Below, piece after piece: positions 45,464-55,600 of a stretch of 64,000 bases of DNA; within the stretch, counting starts at the first letter, position 1; every line of letters begins with the position of its first letter. Source of the stretch: Geotalea toluenoxydans JCM 15764 (GTDB taxonomy: Bacteria > Desulfobacterota > Desulfuromonadia > Geobacterales > Geobacteraceae); the NCBI RefSeq assembly GCF_001311985.1, contig NZ_BBCJ01000004.1, forward strand, positions 109,585 to 173,584. Direction: 5' to 3'. The translations under genes were made by a program, and so were the position numbers. Under the pieces are notes generated by a model. The model worked only from the letters and a program-made list of their open reading frames with translations, made no database searches and was not told where the DNA came from.

Positions 45464-46435
45464 ATGAAAATGAATAAAATGTGTACTTGCTTGTTATTAC
45501 TGCTAATAAGTTGTTTATGTCGACCAGAAAATTCACAAGCCTTAACATTAGCAAAGCTTATACTCAATGTAGTTGATGAGAAAAATCAGCCAGTCGAAGG
45601 TGCAGATATTGAAATCTGCTTTGTGGGAGGCTGTACCTCAGATGATGTAAAAAACTACAAAACTGATGAGAATGGAACTTGCAAAGTTTCAGGATTGTCA
45701 AAAGATGGCCAGATCAGTGCTGGTATTACTAAGAAAGATTATTACAGTACCTTATTCCATCAAGACTACTATATATCTAAGCTGGGTATGTGGCAGCCAT
45801 GGAACAAAGAGTATACAGTTGTACTTCGTCCAAAGATTAATCCGGTTCCTATGTATGTAAGAGAAAAATGGATTACTATTCCAGTCGTTGGCAAGGAGAT
45901 TGGATTTGACCTTGTAAAATTTGACTGGGTTATTCCCTACGGACAGGGTGTTACGTCAGATTTTATATTCAGGGTTGATCGCCAATATAAGGATGTTGAC
46001 AATTTTGACGCAATTATGACGTTGACCTTTTCAAATGAATCGGACGGCATTCAATTGTTAAAAGAAGACACAGGTGGCGACTTCAACGTAGGTAGCAGGT
46101 TCAGACTTCCTAGAAATGCTCCGGAAACAGGATATGTCCGGAAATTAGCAAAAAGAAAAACAAGAGGCGGAGGAGTCTTTTATGATGATGCATATGAAGA
46201 TAGCAATTATTTTTTTCGAGTGCGTTCAGAAAAAGATGAAAAAGGAAATCTAACACGGGCAATGTATGGAAAAATAAAAGGAGATATAAAAATTGATCCT
46301 AGATCAACTGAAACTGGAGACATACACTTGTTTTACTATCTCAACCCTGATTATACCCGTAATCTTGAATTTGATCCCGACAAAAATCTGTTTAGTCCCC
46401 TACCAAGAAGCGAACGTCTTATTGGTTTGCCGTAA
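45464..46435 (+). CDS. Putative lipoprotein with Ig-like (carboxypeptidase-regulatory-type) domain
   Basis: 323 residues, intact. The N-terminus has a hydrophobic stretch ending in LISC, which fits a lipobox with Cys17 as the lipidated residue. Residues 25-105 (LAKLILNVVDEKNQPVEGAD, ENGTCKVSGLSKDGQISAGI) resemble a carboxypeptidase-regulatory or Ig-like beta-sandwich. The rest is unrecognised. It starts 11 bases after the hydrolase giant with GAGAGGAGTG in front, so it is cotranscribed. The region is clearly AT-richer than the genes to the left. By analogy with periplasmic lipoprotein immunity proteins of secreted lipases it could protect the producer, but no sequence evidence shows that. Confidence 0.6.
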   Translation: MKMNKMCTCLLLLLISCLCRPENSQALTLAKLILNVVDEKNQPVEGADIEICFVGGCTSDDVKNYKTDENGTCKVSGLSKDGQISAGITKKDYYSTLFHQDYYISKLGMWQPWNKEYTVVLRPKINPVPMYVREKWITIPVVGKEIGFDLVKFDWVIPYGQGVTSDFIFRVDRQYKDVDNFDAIMTLTFSNESDGIQLLKEDTGGDFNVGSRFRLPRNAPETGYVRKLAKRKTRGGGVFYDDAYEDSNYFFRVRSEKDEKGNLTRAMYGKIKGDIKIDPRSTETGDIHLFYYLNPDYTRNLEFDPDKNLFSPLPRSERLIGLP

Positions 46436-46453
46436 TGTCATAGAGAGTAAGCT

Positions 46454-46699
46454 ATGAAGATACTTGAAGGTGCCTTTTTGTTGCTATTACTGTTGATCGC
46501 TCCAGTAGTCGTGCAAGCCTCTGCCTTAGCCAAGTTTGCACTCAAGATGAACAGCCGCATGAGTTGTACAAAGAGCTCTTTTACAAAATGCTGCAACGCT
46601 GTCAGGTCGTGGCTCCGAAGCACCGCTTCAGGAGAGTCGGAAGGGGTCGGGAGAGTCGGAAGGGGTCGCGTCTACACATTTCGCAATCTTCTTGGATAA
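46454..46699 (+). pseudogene. Signal-peptide fragment of a lost exported protein
   Basis: The reading frame begins MKILEGAFLLLLLLIAPVVV, then QASALAKFA, a clear signal peptide with a likely cleavage site after ASA. After about 34 residues it runs into repeat-derived DNA with no protein character. It is probably the surviving 5' end of an exported gene, possibly of the RHS protein whose headless remainder starts at about 46879. Confidence 0.5.
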
Positions 46700-46760
46700 G
46701 GTATAAGTCAGGCACTATCACGGGAGAAACTCATGCACGGCCACTAACAAGGTAAAAGGG
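46631..46760 (+). repeat. Left-hand RAYT-type repeats and decayed 5' end of a RAYT element
   Basis: A 19-base-period direct repeat (GGAGAGTCGGAAGGGGTC at 46631 and 46650) runs into GCGTCTACACATT, the exact reverse complement of AATGTGTAGACGC at the end of the RAYT gene (51570). Beyond it, GGGAGAAACTC-ATGCACGGCCACTA resembles the leader and first codons of the RAYT gene at 50631. This is the remnant of a second, inactivated copy of the element. Confidence 0.6.
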
Positions 46761-46878
46761 AACAGGCTGCTTTTTAACCATCTGTAGCTAACGCAGAAAT
46801 AGTTCTTTGACAACTGAATACTAAACAGCGCAGATCTCCTCGGCGGCAACCGAACAGGCTCCCATGCCGCCGGGGCAT

Positions 46879-49800
46879 AAACGGTATGGTTTTGTGTAGC
46901 AATCAACCGGGTAGTCGTTCTCTACTACAAGGTAGGGAACCCGCTCAAGGTCCGTGACGGCAATGGCAACATAACCACCACCGAATACAACGTGTTGAAC
47001 CTGCCGACAAAAGTCACCGACGCCAGGGGCAAATTCGCCACCAGCGACTATTACAAAACCGGCAAGGTCAAGACAGTCACCAACCGTCGCGGCTATGCCA
47101 ACACCACCGGCTATGACAAGCTCTGGCGGGTCACCAAGGTCACTGACCCGCTCCTGAAAACCATCGAGACTACCTACGACAAAGTGGGGAATGTCCGTAC
47201 CGTCAAGGACAAGCGGGGGATTATTGCCGAGACGCTGTACGATGATCTGTACCGTCCCGAGAGAAAGTTGAAGGACGGCATCAGGCTGGCAACCTTCCAG
47301 TACGACGATGCCAACAACCTTCTCGCCGAAACCGATGCCGAGAACAACAGGACCGAATACAGCTATACCAAGCGCAATCAGAAGGAAAAGGCCACCTATG
47401 CCGATGGCAGCTTCGAGACCTATGGCTATGACGGCAACGGCAACCTGAAGACTGAAACCGACGAGGAAGGCATCGTCACTACCCACGCCTACGACAAGGA
47501 AAACCGCCAGACCAGGACCGAGCGGGCAGGGGAAGAGACGCAGAAAGCCTACGATGTCATGGGTAACCTGGCAGCAACCATCCAGCCCAAAGGCAACAGC
47601 CGCGGCTACGGCTATGACCTGCTTAACAGGTTGATACGCGTCACCGACGATGAATTCGGCATCAACCTCGTCACCCGGTACGAGTACGACAAAAACAACA
47701 ACCGCATCAGGACCACCGACCCCCGTGGCAATGTGGTGGAGAACCAGTATGACGAGCTGACTCGCAAGACCGCCCATATCCAGAAGAAAGCCAGCGGCGA
47801 CCTCACGGCCAGCTACGAGTATGACGAAGAAGGCAACCAGACCAAGCTGACCGACGCTAAAGGGCAAATATCAACATATGTCTACGACGAACTGAACCGC
47901 CGCACCGAAAGCCACTACACCGGTCTCGACATTATCACCGGCTATGACGAGAACAACAATGCCGTCTCCGCAGCAACAAGCGGCACCAGCAGCGACAATA
48001 CAGTAAACACTTATGACAACTTCGACCGCCTGAAAACCAGCACCCAGCGCGGCACCCAGATCAGCTACAGCTATGACAACAACGGCAACCGGTTAAGTGT
48101 GGGAACACCGACAAGCACCACCAGCTATACCTATGACCAGAGAAATCGGGTAAAGACCGCCACCGCAGGCAGCGATGTTACCACCTTCGACTACTTCAAG
48201 GACGGTAAGAAGAAAAGCGTCATCTACCCCAACAGCGCCAAAGAAGAATACGCCTACTACCCGACCAACCGCATCCAGAGCGTAACCAGCAGCGCCAACG
48301 GAACAACTGTTTCCCGGTTCGATTACAACTACGACCAGAACGGCAACCGGCTGACCCAGGACGAGGCCAGGGGCGCCAGGACCATTGAAACAACCTACGC
48401 CTACGACACCTTGGACCGGCTGCAGAGCTATACCGTCATCGAAAATGGGACCAGTACCACCACCGCCTACACCTTCGACGGGTACAACCGGGCCAGTGAA
48501 AAAGTCACCACAGCAACCACTACAACAACCAAGGCCTACAGCTACGATGAAACCGACTGGCTGACCCAGACAAGCGACGGCACCAGGACCATAACCTATG
48601 CCTACGACAATAACGGCAATACCTTAAGCAAAACAGACAGCACCGACTCTGACAATCCCGTCATTTTTGCCTACGACTCCAGGGATAAACTGACCAGCGC
48701 CAGCAAAGGCGGAACCACCCTTGGGCAATACAGCTACAACGCCAATGGCTACCGTATTCGCCAGAACAGCAGCGACCGGGGCAATGTGGAGTACCTTTAT
48801 GACGGAACCGCCGTCATCGAAGAAAGAAACGGCAATGGCCTCCTGGCCCATTACCGCTATGCCAACAAGCTTTATAGCTTAACCACTCCGCAGGGGAACC
48901 AGTACTACCATCTGGATGCCCTCGGCAGCACAACCGACCTGACCGACGACAGCGGCGCTACCAAGGCCAGCTATTTCCTCAATCCTTGGGGTATGATCGT
49001 TGATAGCATTGGAGAGAGTGCTAACAGGAGAGTTTTTACCGGCAAGGAGCAAGACACCAACACCGGGCTTATCTACTTCGGTGCACGGTATTATGATCCC
49101 GATACGGCACGGTTTACCACGCAGGATACTTATCTGGGTGAGCAGGGAACACCGCCGTCACTTCACAGATACCTTTATGCTTATTCCAATCCGACGGTGT
49201 TCATTGATTTGGAAGGGTACTGGTCATGGAAGGAGACATGGAAGGTAGTTAAAGACCCAGTCGGAAGCGCTCTCAATTACACCAGCAAAGGACTCGATTA
49301 CCTCGGCAGGAAAGTTGACCAGTATGTAGACAACAAAAGACCTGGCGCTATCATGACAGGAGTGGCAACTACAGCAAAGACTGCGCTAACTGTAGGTAAA
49401 AGCATAGTGGACACGCCTGGTGACCTCGTCGAACAGAGTCGTGAGTTTGTCAAAGATCCCCTGAACCCAGTGAAGATACCTGTCTTTGGGCCTATGGGGA
49501 AAGGGATCGGGGAAAGCTACGCAAGAGCATACGAAGATCCCAGCCTTGTAAACATCTCTACTGCAATTGGAAACACGGCATTTGGTGTAGGTTTGGCTTT
49601 GGGCGGTGCTGAGTTTGCCCGAGGTGCCAAGGTTAACGGAACGTATCAGGCGCCAAAACCGGCCCCTGGTTTAACTGGGGAACCAATTTCAGGGGAAAAA
49701 TCACTTGATGTGGGAGCATTGGATGCGACTGGTGGTAAAAATATCTTTAGCGGGCATGGTGGATATGAGATTGGTAGTGGTATAACAGCAATCCCAGATG

Positions 49801-50150
49801 GCACAAGCTTGACTGTGTACTCAAAGTTTGGCTCAACAATAAGTGACGAACTAGGAAATATGATTGAGACTGGGGCAAACCTTTCAAATGTGTACAGCCG
49901 GACCTATGGGACAGGTGACCGCCTTCCGAATTATACACTTTATCCTCCCGAAGGTCTTAACATTAAAGGCACTCCAATTACAGTTGATAGCCCAACACAA
50001 TTGTCCGACCTTTTGAATCCCAATATGGGAGAATGCCACTGGGCTGCATGTACACACAATCCAAAATCGGTTAATGCCGAAGTTATGTATGATAAAAGTG
50101 GAATTGTAGATATGAATAGTTACAAGTACATCAAAATCTACACTAAGTGA
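46879..50150 (+). CDS. RHS/YD-repeat protein, 5'-truncated, with a variable C-terminal tip domain
   Basis: An open frame of about 1,090 codons preceded by a stop, with no ATG and no signal peptide; the first possible start is a GTG at 46992. It consists of YD repeats (for example YGYDGNGNLKTETDEEGIVT), then the RHS core (YYHLDALGSTTDLTD, GLIYFGARYYDPDTARFTTQ) and, after about residue 780, a non-repeat C-terminus. The last 140 residues (from IFSGHGGYEIGSGITAIPDG to MGECHWAACTHNPK) recall the putative adhesin/Stv-type domain found at effector C-termini; this is from memory and tentative. The tip is AT-richer than the repeats, as in exchanged toxin tips. The adjacent downstream gene is a probable immunity protein. 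As read it lacks its export end. Confidence 0.8.
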
Positions 50151-50158
50151 GGTAAAGT

Positions 50159-50548
50159 ATGACACTTAATGAATGTATAATTGAATGCGTAAAGCACAGA
50201 TGGGACAACTCATACTTTGAAAAATTCATGGAAACAGAAGTATTCTTTTCTATTGTTCAACCCAACCAACCTCTGCAAGCAGGCCCCCTAATCACGACAA
50301 ATTTAAAAATAAGATTGTCAACTGCAAAGCTTGACGTCGGCTGCATGGCTTTGTTTTATACTTCAAAATTAGATACCAGGTTGTCGCAACACTATGGAGG
50401 TATGCCACTCCTCAGAGCAATAGAAATGGTTTGTAACATGGATGGCGTTGACGGAATGCTGATTCAGAGTGATGGCGAAGCATGGGTTGTTGCTAACAAG
50501 GACGCCCTTAGAAAGCTCCTTTCCACCCTGCCATCTCAAAGAGATTAA
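50159..50548 (+). CDS. SseB-like protein, candidate immunity gene for the RHS tip
   Basis: 129 residues, intact. It starts 8 bases after the RHS stop, with GAGG overlapping the intergenic bases. The C-terminal half (GGMPLLRAIEMVCNMDGVDG, MLIQSDGEAWVVANKDALR) resembles the SseB N-terminal-type fold that often occurs as an immunity or accessory module. No signal peptide: cytoplasmic. Position directly behind an RHS tip and similarly low GC content fit a toxin-immunity pair. Its stop codon overlaps the left end of the RAYT element, so the element may have inserted exactly here. Confidence 0.6.
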   Translation: MTLNECIIECVKHRWDNSYFEKFMETEVFFSIVQPNQPLQAGPLITTNLKIRLSTAKLDVGCMALFYTSKLDTRLSQHYGGMPLLRAIEMVCNMDGVDGMLIQSDGEAWVVANKDALRKLLSTLPSQRD

Positions 50549-50572
50549 AAGGGTCAGGTCTACAAATTTCAC
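50547..50572 (+). repeat. Left terminal repeat of the RAYT element
   Basis: AAAAGGGTCAGGTCTACA and the following bases match the reverse complement of the right-end motif at 51570-51591 at most positions. It overlaps the last two bases of the SseB-like stop codon. Confidence 0.6.
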
Positions 50573-50630
50573 AAAAGCAGGTTATGCTTTGATTTGGTAA
50601 ATTTACTTTATCAGTCAAAGGAGAAGAGCT

Positions 50631-51578
50631 ATGGCACGACCACTACGCATTGAATATCCAGGAGCCTACTATCACATAACATCCAGAGGCAACGAGCAGA
50701 AGGATGTGTTTAAAAGTCAGAAAGACCGGGAGAAATTTCTTTCATATCTGGAATCGGCAACAGAACGGTATGGTGCGGTAATCCATGTATGGTGCCTGAT
50801 GAACAACCACTATCACCTGTTGCTGGAAACACCACACGGAAATCTGTCACAGATAATGCGCCACATAAACGGTGCCTACACTACATATTTCAACATCAAG
50901 CGGAAACGGGCCGGACACCTGTTCCAGGGAAGATATAAGGCGATACTGGTCGAGGCGGACGAATATGCAGTCGAACTTTCAAGATATATCCACTTGAACC
51001 CGGTTAGAGCCGGTGCAGTCGAAAGGCCGGAAGAATACCGCTGGTCGAGCTATAACAGCTACATCGGCCAACACGCGCCACCGGCCTGGCAGAAGATGGA
51101 TTTTATTATTGGCTACTTTGGCAAGAAAACAGCTGATGCCCGAAAGAAGTATCGTCAGTTTGTGGAAGATATGCTTGGGGAAGACTACGAAAGCCCGCTA
51201 AAAGAAGCCGTTGGATCTTCTCTTCTTGGGAGCGTTGGATTCATAGAAGAAATCACCACAGCTCACTTGCAGGAAAAGACATTCAGCAGAGATGTCCCGG
51301 CACTGCGTCAGTTGTCAACGCAACCACAGCCGGAGGAAATTGTCTGCCAGGTAAAGAAAGTCTTTGCAGAGAACGAAAAGCTAGCAAGGCAGGCAGCAAT
51401 ACATCTCTGCCATAGATACAGTGGCGCAAGACTGCGAGAAATAGGGCAGCTCTTCGATGTACGGGAATCGGCAATTTCGGAGGGGAGCCGACGGTTCGCA
51501 GAGAAGTTGAAAGGGGATAAGTGGCTTAAAAACAATGTAGAAGCGGTGAAGAGAGAATTAAAACTATGGAATGTGTAG
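50631..51578 (+). CDS. REP-associated tyrosine transposase (Y1_Tnp, IS200-like)
   Basis: 315 residues, intact. It opens MARPLRIEYPGAYYHITSRG, the usual RAYT start, and has the HUH motif in HVWCLMNNHYHLLLETP, then RAGHLFQGRYKAILVEAD, YLxxYIHLNPVRAG-type spacing and RPEEYRWSSYNSYIG. The catalytic tyrosine is expected in the helix after the HUH strand. The C-terminal 100 residues are a DnaA-like helix-turn-helix (HLCHRYSGARLREIGQLFDV) that would read the REP ends. AAGGAG lies eight bases upstream of the ATG. Its 3' end is duplicated downstream. Confidence 0.93.
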   Translation: MARPLRIEYPGAYYHITSRGNEQKDVFKSQKDREKFLSYLESATERYGAVIHVWCLMNNHYHLLLETPHGNLSQIMRHINGAYTTYFNIKRKRAGHLFQGRYKAILVEADEYAVELSRYIHLNPVRAGAVERPEEYRWSSYNSYIGQHAPPAWQKMDFIIGYFGKKTADARKKYRQFVEDMLGEDYESPLKEAVGSSLLGSVGFIEEITTAHLQEKTFSRDVPALRQLSTQPQPEEIVCQVKKVFAENEKLARQAAIHLCHRYSGARLREIGQLFDVRESAISEGSRRFAEKLKGDKWLKNNVEAVKRELKLWNV

Positions 51579-51582
51579 ACGC

Positions 51583-51635
51583 GACCCTTTTAAGCGCTCG
51601 CGACCCTTTTAAGCGCTCGACCCTTTTAAGCGCTC
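51583..51635 (+). repeat. Three copies of a 17-base REP-like unit
   Basis: GACCCTTTTAAGCGCTC occurs at 51583-51599, 51602-51618 and 51619-51635, directly behind the RAYT stop codon. Related sequence recurs at about 52031-52048 and 52086-52104. Inverted relatives occur at 46631-46667. There are no spacers of CRISPR type. Confidence 0.85.
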
Positions 51636-51636
51636 C

Positions 51637-52018
51637 CGAAAGCCCGCTAAAAGAAGCTGTTGGATCTTCTCTTCTTGGGAGTCTTGGATTCATAGAAGAA
51701 ATCACCACAGCTCACTTGCAGGAAAAGACAGTCAGCAGAGACGTCCCGGCACTGCGTCAGTTGTCAACGCAACCACAGCCGGAGGAAATTATCTGCCAGG
51801 TAAAGAAAGTCTTTGCAGAGAACGAAAAGCTAGCAAGGCAGGCAGCAATACATCTCTGCCATAGATACAGTGGAGCAAGACTGCGAGAAATAGGGCAACT
51901 CTTCGATGTACGGGAATCGGCTATTTCGGAGGGGAGCCGACGGTTCGCAGAGAAGTTGAAAGGGGATAAGTGGCTTAAAATCTCTGTGGAAGCGGTGAAG
52001 AAAGAATTAAAACTATGA
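51637..52018 (+). pseudogene. Duplicated 3' part of the RAYT gene
   Basis: From CGAAAGCCCGCT at 51637 the sequence repeats 51188 onward with a constant offset of 449 bases through the stop region. It encodes the C-terminal 120 residues of the transposase (starting ESPLKEAVGSSLLGSLGFIE) with a few substitutions (SVGF to SLGF, KTFSRD to KTVSRD, NNVEAVKRE to ISVEAVKKE). An upstream ATG at 51566 gives an open frame, but there is no ribosome-binding site of note, and it lacks the HUH domain. If expressed it would give only the DNA-binding half. Confidence 0.8.
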
Positions 52019-52104
52019 AATGTGTAGACGCGACCCTTTTAAGCGCGCCGTGAAGAAAGAATTAAAACTATGAAATGTGTAGACGCGACCCTTTTAAGCG
52101 CGCC
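51995..52104 (+). repeat. 55-base tandem duplication at the element's right end
   Basis: The block starting GTGAAGAAAGAATTAAAA and ending with the CCCTTTTAAGCGCGCC motif occurs at 51995-52049 and again at 52050-52104. It covers the last codons of the duplicated transposase tail plus one REP-like unit, showing stepwise growth of the right end. Confidence 0.85.
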
Positions 52105-52170
52105 CTCTTGACCCTTTAAGCTCTTCTTTCTGAGAACTGAAATCATATCGACAAAGGAAGGAACCACCCA

Positions 52171-52542
52171 ATGCACATCAATACCTATCTTAGAATCGCT
52201 CTTAAAACTTGTGTTCTTATCGTCTTATCGACAGGTTCTTCCCTTGCTGGCACTTTGGACAAGGTCCAGTTCATCAAAATTGCCCCTCAAGATGCAAAAG
52301 CGGTCATAAAGGCTGCTGATGGCAAATTGCAGGTGATAAAGCCTGGGGACGACATTGGTGAAAACGTAACCGTCAAAGAGATCGCTGCCAACCGCATTGT
52401 GCTGGAAGAAAAGACGGACAATGGGCCGGAAACCGTAATAGTGCGCATGGAAAGCGGCAAGGCTAGGATCGAGCGGCTTAAAAAGCAGCCGGATAAAGGA
52501 CAGCCTATGGTCGCGCCTGCAACTATGCCTGCTCAGAAGTAG
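52171..52542 (+). CDS. Small exported protein with PilP/GspC-like beta domain
   Basis: 123 residues, intact. A signal peptide (TCVLIVLSTGSSLAGT, cleavage after LAG) is followed by a short beta-rich domain. The segment LQVIKPGDDIGENVTVKEIA with NRIVLEEKTDNGPETVIVRM resembles the HR domain of GspC and PilP, which stabilise secretion or pilus machinery at the inner membrane. The tail is charged and proline-rich. AAGGAAGGA precedes the ATG. The next gene, the giant exported protein, is 132 bases on and behind a terminator. The role is unknown; the fold call is tentative. Confidence 0.55.
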   Translation: MHINTYLRIALKTCVLIVLSTGSSLAGTLDKVQFIKIAPQDAKAVIKAADGKLQVIKPGDDIGENVTVKEIAANRIVLEEKTDNGPETVIVRMESGKARIERLKKQPDKGQPMVAPATMPAQK

Positions 52543-52622
52543 TAACACAGCAGCAGGGTCGTGGCTTTGGATGTCTGTGATGGCCCTGTGTTTGGACACA
52601 ATCTGATTTTTGATTCTGATTT

Positions 52623-52650
52623 CGGCAGCGAAATGATGGCTGCCGGTTTT
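52623..52650 (+). terminator. Intrinsic terminator before the giant exported gene
   Basis: CGGCAGC and GCTGCCG form a 7-bp stem with a nine-base loop, followed by GTTTTT. It separates the small exported gene from the gene starting at 52675. Confidence 0.65.
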
Positions 52651-52674
52651 TATCTGGCGAGGGGGGATTGATCT

Positions 52675-55600
52675 ATGAAAAATGAGGGATTACAGCATAA
52701 ATACTTTGGAATTCTACTGACATTGATCCAGAGCTTTCTGCTTTTGACATTGCTGCCATTCTCCTCCTTTGCAGATCCCTTCACCGCCAAAACCATCGGT
52801 GATTACGGCAACGTCACGGTCATTGAGACAAGTGGAGCTTACGATGCCGAGCTGCCCGATGGAACGAGCAACGTAGAACCGCGCCAAGCTATTGCTAAGG
52901 AGTTTTTCAAAACGCACAAGGATGAGTACGACTTCCTTGCTATCTTTACCAACTACGATTTTCAGCTGCCAAAGGACGCAATCGCTTTCTACCAAAATGT
53001 CAAAAACGACATTAAGGGTATCGGGCTGGATCCTGAATATAACCGCACAGAGTTTTATGGGAGCAAAGGCAAGCTTCAGGGGACCATCGACATGGGAAAC
53101 CTGCTCAAGCTTGCCACAAACAAACTTGACCCAAAGTATCAATTCGTGATCGATACCCTCAGCCACGAAATGCTCCATCGTTGGGGTGCTTTTGTCAAAT
53201 TCAGGGACTGGAACGGCAATGAGAGCGAAGGGCTGCTCGGGTATCAGAAAGTGCACTGGAGCTTTCTTCTGGATTCGGGAGCATCTACCCACTACGGAAA
53301 CTACTGGCAGAACAACGGCGACGGGACATTTACTTCCCTTGCCGCCCGAAAATATTACTACAGTCCGCTTGACCTCTACCTGATGGGGATGATCGACAAG
53401 TCTAAAGTTCCCCCCATGCTCCTCATAGAAAATCCCGCCATAGATCCCACAAAAAAACCCGAAGCCGGGGTTACCATAACCGGAACTCCACGAACCGTAA
53501 CCATCGACGATATTATCGCCGTTAACGGTGAGCGTGTCCCTTCGGCAAAAGATTCACAGAAGCAGTTCAAAATGGCCTTTATTCTTGCCGTCGCCCCTGG
53601 AACCTTCACGGGTGAAGAACTCTTCCCGCTGGAAACGGTACGGAACGGCTTTCTGACCCGCCAGTCAATCCTGACCGACGGCAAGCTCCTGGTCGAGGTC
53701 GCTTCAACCCCGAAAGACGGCTTTCCCACCAATCCCGGTGTACGTCCCCCGGCTAGTGTTCCTCGCACACTTCCTCCCAACATCGACGAAGGGAGCAAAT
53801 GGCTGGTTTCTCACCAGCAGGCCGACGGCAGCTGGACCGATTATTCGCTGACGTCCGAGCGGGACACAGCGGAGGCTGTATCAACCCTCCAGCTCTTCCC
53901 CTTAGCCCAGCAACAGTTTCAAGCCGGTCTGCAGTGGCTGAACCAGACAGCATCATCCAATACAGACTTTCTCGCCCGACGTATAGCGGCGACGATCAAA
54001 TCAGGAGGCGACGCCACTGCTCTTGTGCAAGAATTGCTGGCGCTCCGGAATGTGGATGGAGGCTGGGGTACGGGCCGCAGTTTCATGAGCAATGCGCCTG
54101 ATACGGCACTTGCATTAAAAGCCCTGGCTGCAGCGAAATACGCTGATCAGCAGGTGATATCCAAAGGGATAATGTACCTGCAAAAAATGCAGGCAAGTGA
54201 TGGCGGTTGGAGCTCCGGAACCACCACAAGCCTCATTCAACCCACAGCCTCTGTGCTCAACGTTCTCAGTGCCTACAGGAAAGACTATTCTCTGGAGAAC
54301 AGCATCACTTCTGCCATGACATTTCTTGCCGGTAAGCAGAATTCGGACGGCGGCTTCGGCAACAGCCCGAGTACCGTCTACGACTCTGCCGAGGCAGTAA
54401 TGGCGCTGCATGAGACGGGAATGGACAGAGCTGCGATCAACAAGGGAGTGGAGTATCTCCTGTCACAGCAGGCGGAGAACGGAAGCTGGCAGGAGAGCCC
54501 CTATCAGACCGCCTTGGCCGTGCGGGCGGTATGGCAGGCAAACGTGGATCCCGACCTTTCCATCAAAACAGAGGAGATCACCTTCATTCCAGAGAAGGTA
54601 ACGAGTTTACCCACAAACGCAGTACTCAGTGCTGTTGTCTGGAACCTGGGGCGGACAGATGTAGCCCAAGCTAAGGTAGCCGTCTACGATGGGGAAATTA
54701 TCCCAGAGAAAAAGGTGGCAGAGCAAATCGTTGCGTTCCCCGGATCATCACCGGTGACGGTGACGTTCTCGATTCCGATAATCGATGGCAATGGTCATCT
54801 GTTTTATGTGGCTGTTGATCCTGACAATGCGGTAAAGGAGAACAACAGAAGCAATAACAGTGCTGCCAAGTCGCTGATGCCGGAAGTAACGTATGACTTT
54901 GAGGTGCTGCCGGCCGATGTGACATTATTGCCCAACCAGGTTGATATAGGACAGTCTATAAAAATTACAGCAAAGGTCTCTAACCGCGGAACCTCAGATG
55001 CTTTTCAGGTGCCAGTCCGGATTTTCATCGATGAGCAAGGTGTTCCCTTTGAGATTGCCACCTTTACCGCTGACATTCCTGCCGGAGGAAGCACTGCCAA
55101 AGAGGTGATGTGGAAGGCAAACAAAGCAGGGAACGGTATGCAGCTTACCGTTCAGGCCGACCCGAGCAATGCGTTTACTGAAACATCGAAGGCAAACAAC
55201 AGTGCGTCGGTGCCGGTCACGGTCAATGGCACCACCTTTCCAAACTTGTCGGTGTCATACAAGGATATGACAATCACCCCGTCTACAGCCAGACAGGGAG
55301 GGGATGCATCCATTTCTGTTCTGGTGCGAAACGACGGTTTCTCCACTGCCGAAAATGTGAAAGTAAACTTCTATAAAGGAGTTGCCAGCAAGGACGGCGT
55401 CCTGGTGGGAAGTGACGTAATCCCCGCTATCCCGGCAGGCGCAGGAGTGCGCGCATCCGTCAACTGGACCAAAATAGCCGAATCGGGTTCAAAAATCATC
55501 TCTGTGCTGGTCGATCCGGAAAACACCATTCCTGAGTTTGCCAAGGACGACAATTTTACATTCACCACCATATCCGTCCTCAGTCTGCCCGATCTTATCA

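Larger units (their letters stand above)
50547..52106 (+). mobile_element. RAYT (REP-associated tyrosine transposase) element with inverted ends and duplicated 3' tail
   Basis: The left end at 50547-50572 (AAAAGGGTCAGGTCTACA, then AATTTCAC) is an imperfect inverted copy of the right-end sequence AATGTGTAGACGCGACCC that follows the transposase at 51570. The right side carries extra copies: 17-base repeats, a 449-base duplication of the gene's 3' part and a 55-base duplication. Such single-stranded HUH transposases act on palindromic REP-type ends. The element abuts the stop codon of the SseB-like gene. Confidence 0.7.

Noticed and set aside
46821..47867. A 348-codon minus-strand open frame opposite the RHS repeats
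   Set aside because: It is hydrophobic low-complexity sequence generated by antisense YD repeats, with no start signal or known domain.
51583..52104. Possible CRISPR array
   Set aside because: Repeats are 17-19 bases, adjacent or separated by transposase gene copies rather than unique spacers, and there are no cas genes. They fit RAYT/REP ends.
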